Positions 63,976-64,000 of a DNA stretch of 64,000 nt are shown piece by piece. The stretch comes from Prorocentrum cordatum (Eukaryota > Sar > Dinophyceae > Prorocentrales > Prorocentraceae), in the NCBI GenBank assembly GCA_963575745.1, contig CAUYUJ010021159.1, forward strand, positions 104,427-168,426, in the 5' to 3' direction. Every line of letters starts with the position of its first letter. Position 1 is the stretch's first letter. The notes under the pieces are model-generated. The model saw only the letters and a program-made list of their open reading frames with translations. It searched no databases and was not told the DNA's origin. Made by a program: the position numbers and the translations under genes.

Positions 63976-64000
63976 GGCGTAGGGTCGCTGCGTGATCTCG

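Overview
The window looks like nuclear DNA of a dinoflagellate. The evidence is GC-rich sequence dominated by tandem and dispersed repeats, and sparse coding exons that all lie on the + strand between about 20.3 and 49.1 kb. Their ends coincide with GT donors and CAG/AG acceptors. Spliced-leader-like motifs sit just upstream of two start codons, and there is non-LTR retrotransposon debris and a divergent C5-cytosine methyltransferase. The GC level would suit a Prorocentrum-like genome, but that is only a guess. All exon junctions given are inferred from reading frame and splice consensus; no transcript evidence was available.

Layout. 0-7.2 kb: low-complexity CTG/GTT-rich DNA, a 42-bp minisatellite, a fold-back and a few dispersed repeats; no convincing gene. 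7.23-12.98 kb: a nested insertion. A roughly 230-bp palindrome-rich repeat (called C here) is split by a roughly 5.5-kb element (called A). A carries a leader, a CAT microsatellite, a full reverse-transcriptase ORF, a second CAT microsatellite, an array of 89-90-bp monomers and a conserved tail. 13-20 kb: repeats, plus a minus-strand LINE RNase H remnant broken by a short repeat, and a segment duplicated at 50.7 kb. 20.37-21.11 kb: two exons of a small gene. 22.2-42.8 kb: a probable multi-exon gene ('gene A') that ends in a C5-methyltransferase domain. Element B, an RT-less relative of element A, lies in an early intron. The methyltransferase domain is split by a 9.1-kb intron filled largely by a 36-bp satellite. 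44.3-49.1 kb: a second gene ('gene B', four inferred exons, about 1217 codons) of unrecognised family. 49.1-64 kb: mostly repeats, two MITE-like elements, one possible acidic exon, a 99-bp tandem array and two intact copies of repeat C.

The strongest unusual signals are four. First, elements A and B share a leader, a CAT tract, 90-bp monomers and a tail, and A is datable because it interrupts repeat C. Second, the giant methyltransferase intron has a satellite whose every monomer carries a consensus 5' splice-site 8-mer, in sense. Third, an almost identical intron module (GGA tract, perfect 17-bp hairpin, conserved 3' end) occurs in introns of gene A and gene B. Fourth, spliced-leader-like motifs lie 34 and 39 nt before the two proposed start codons.
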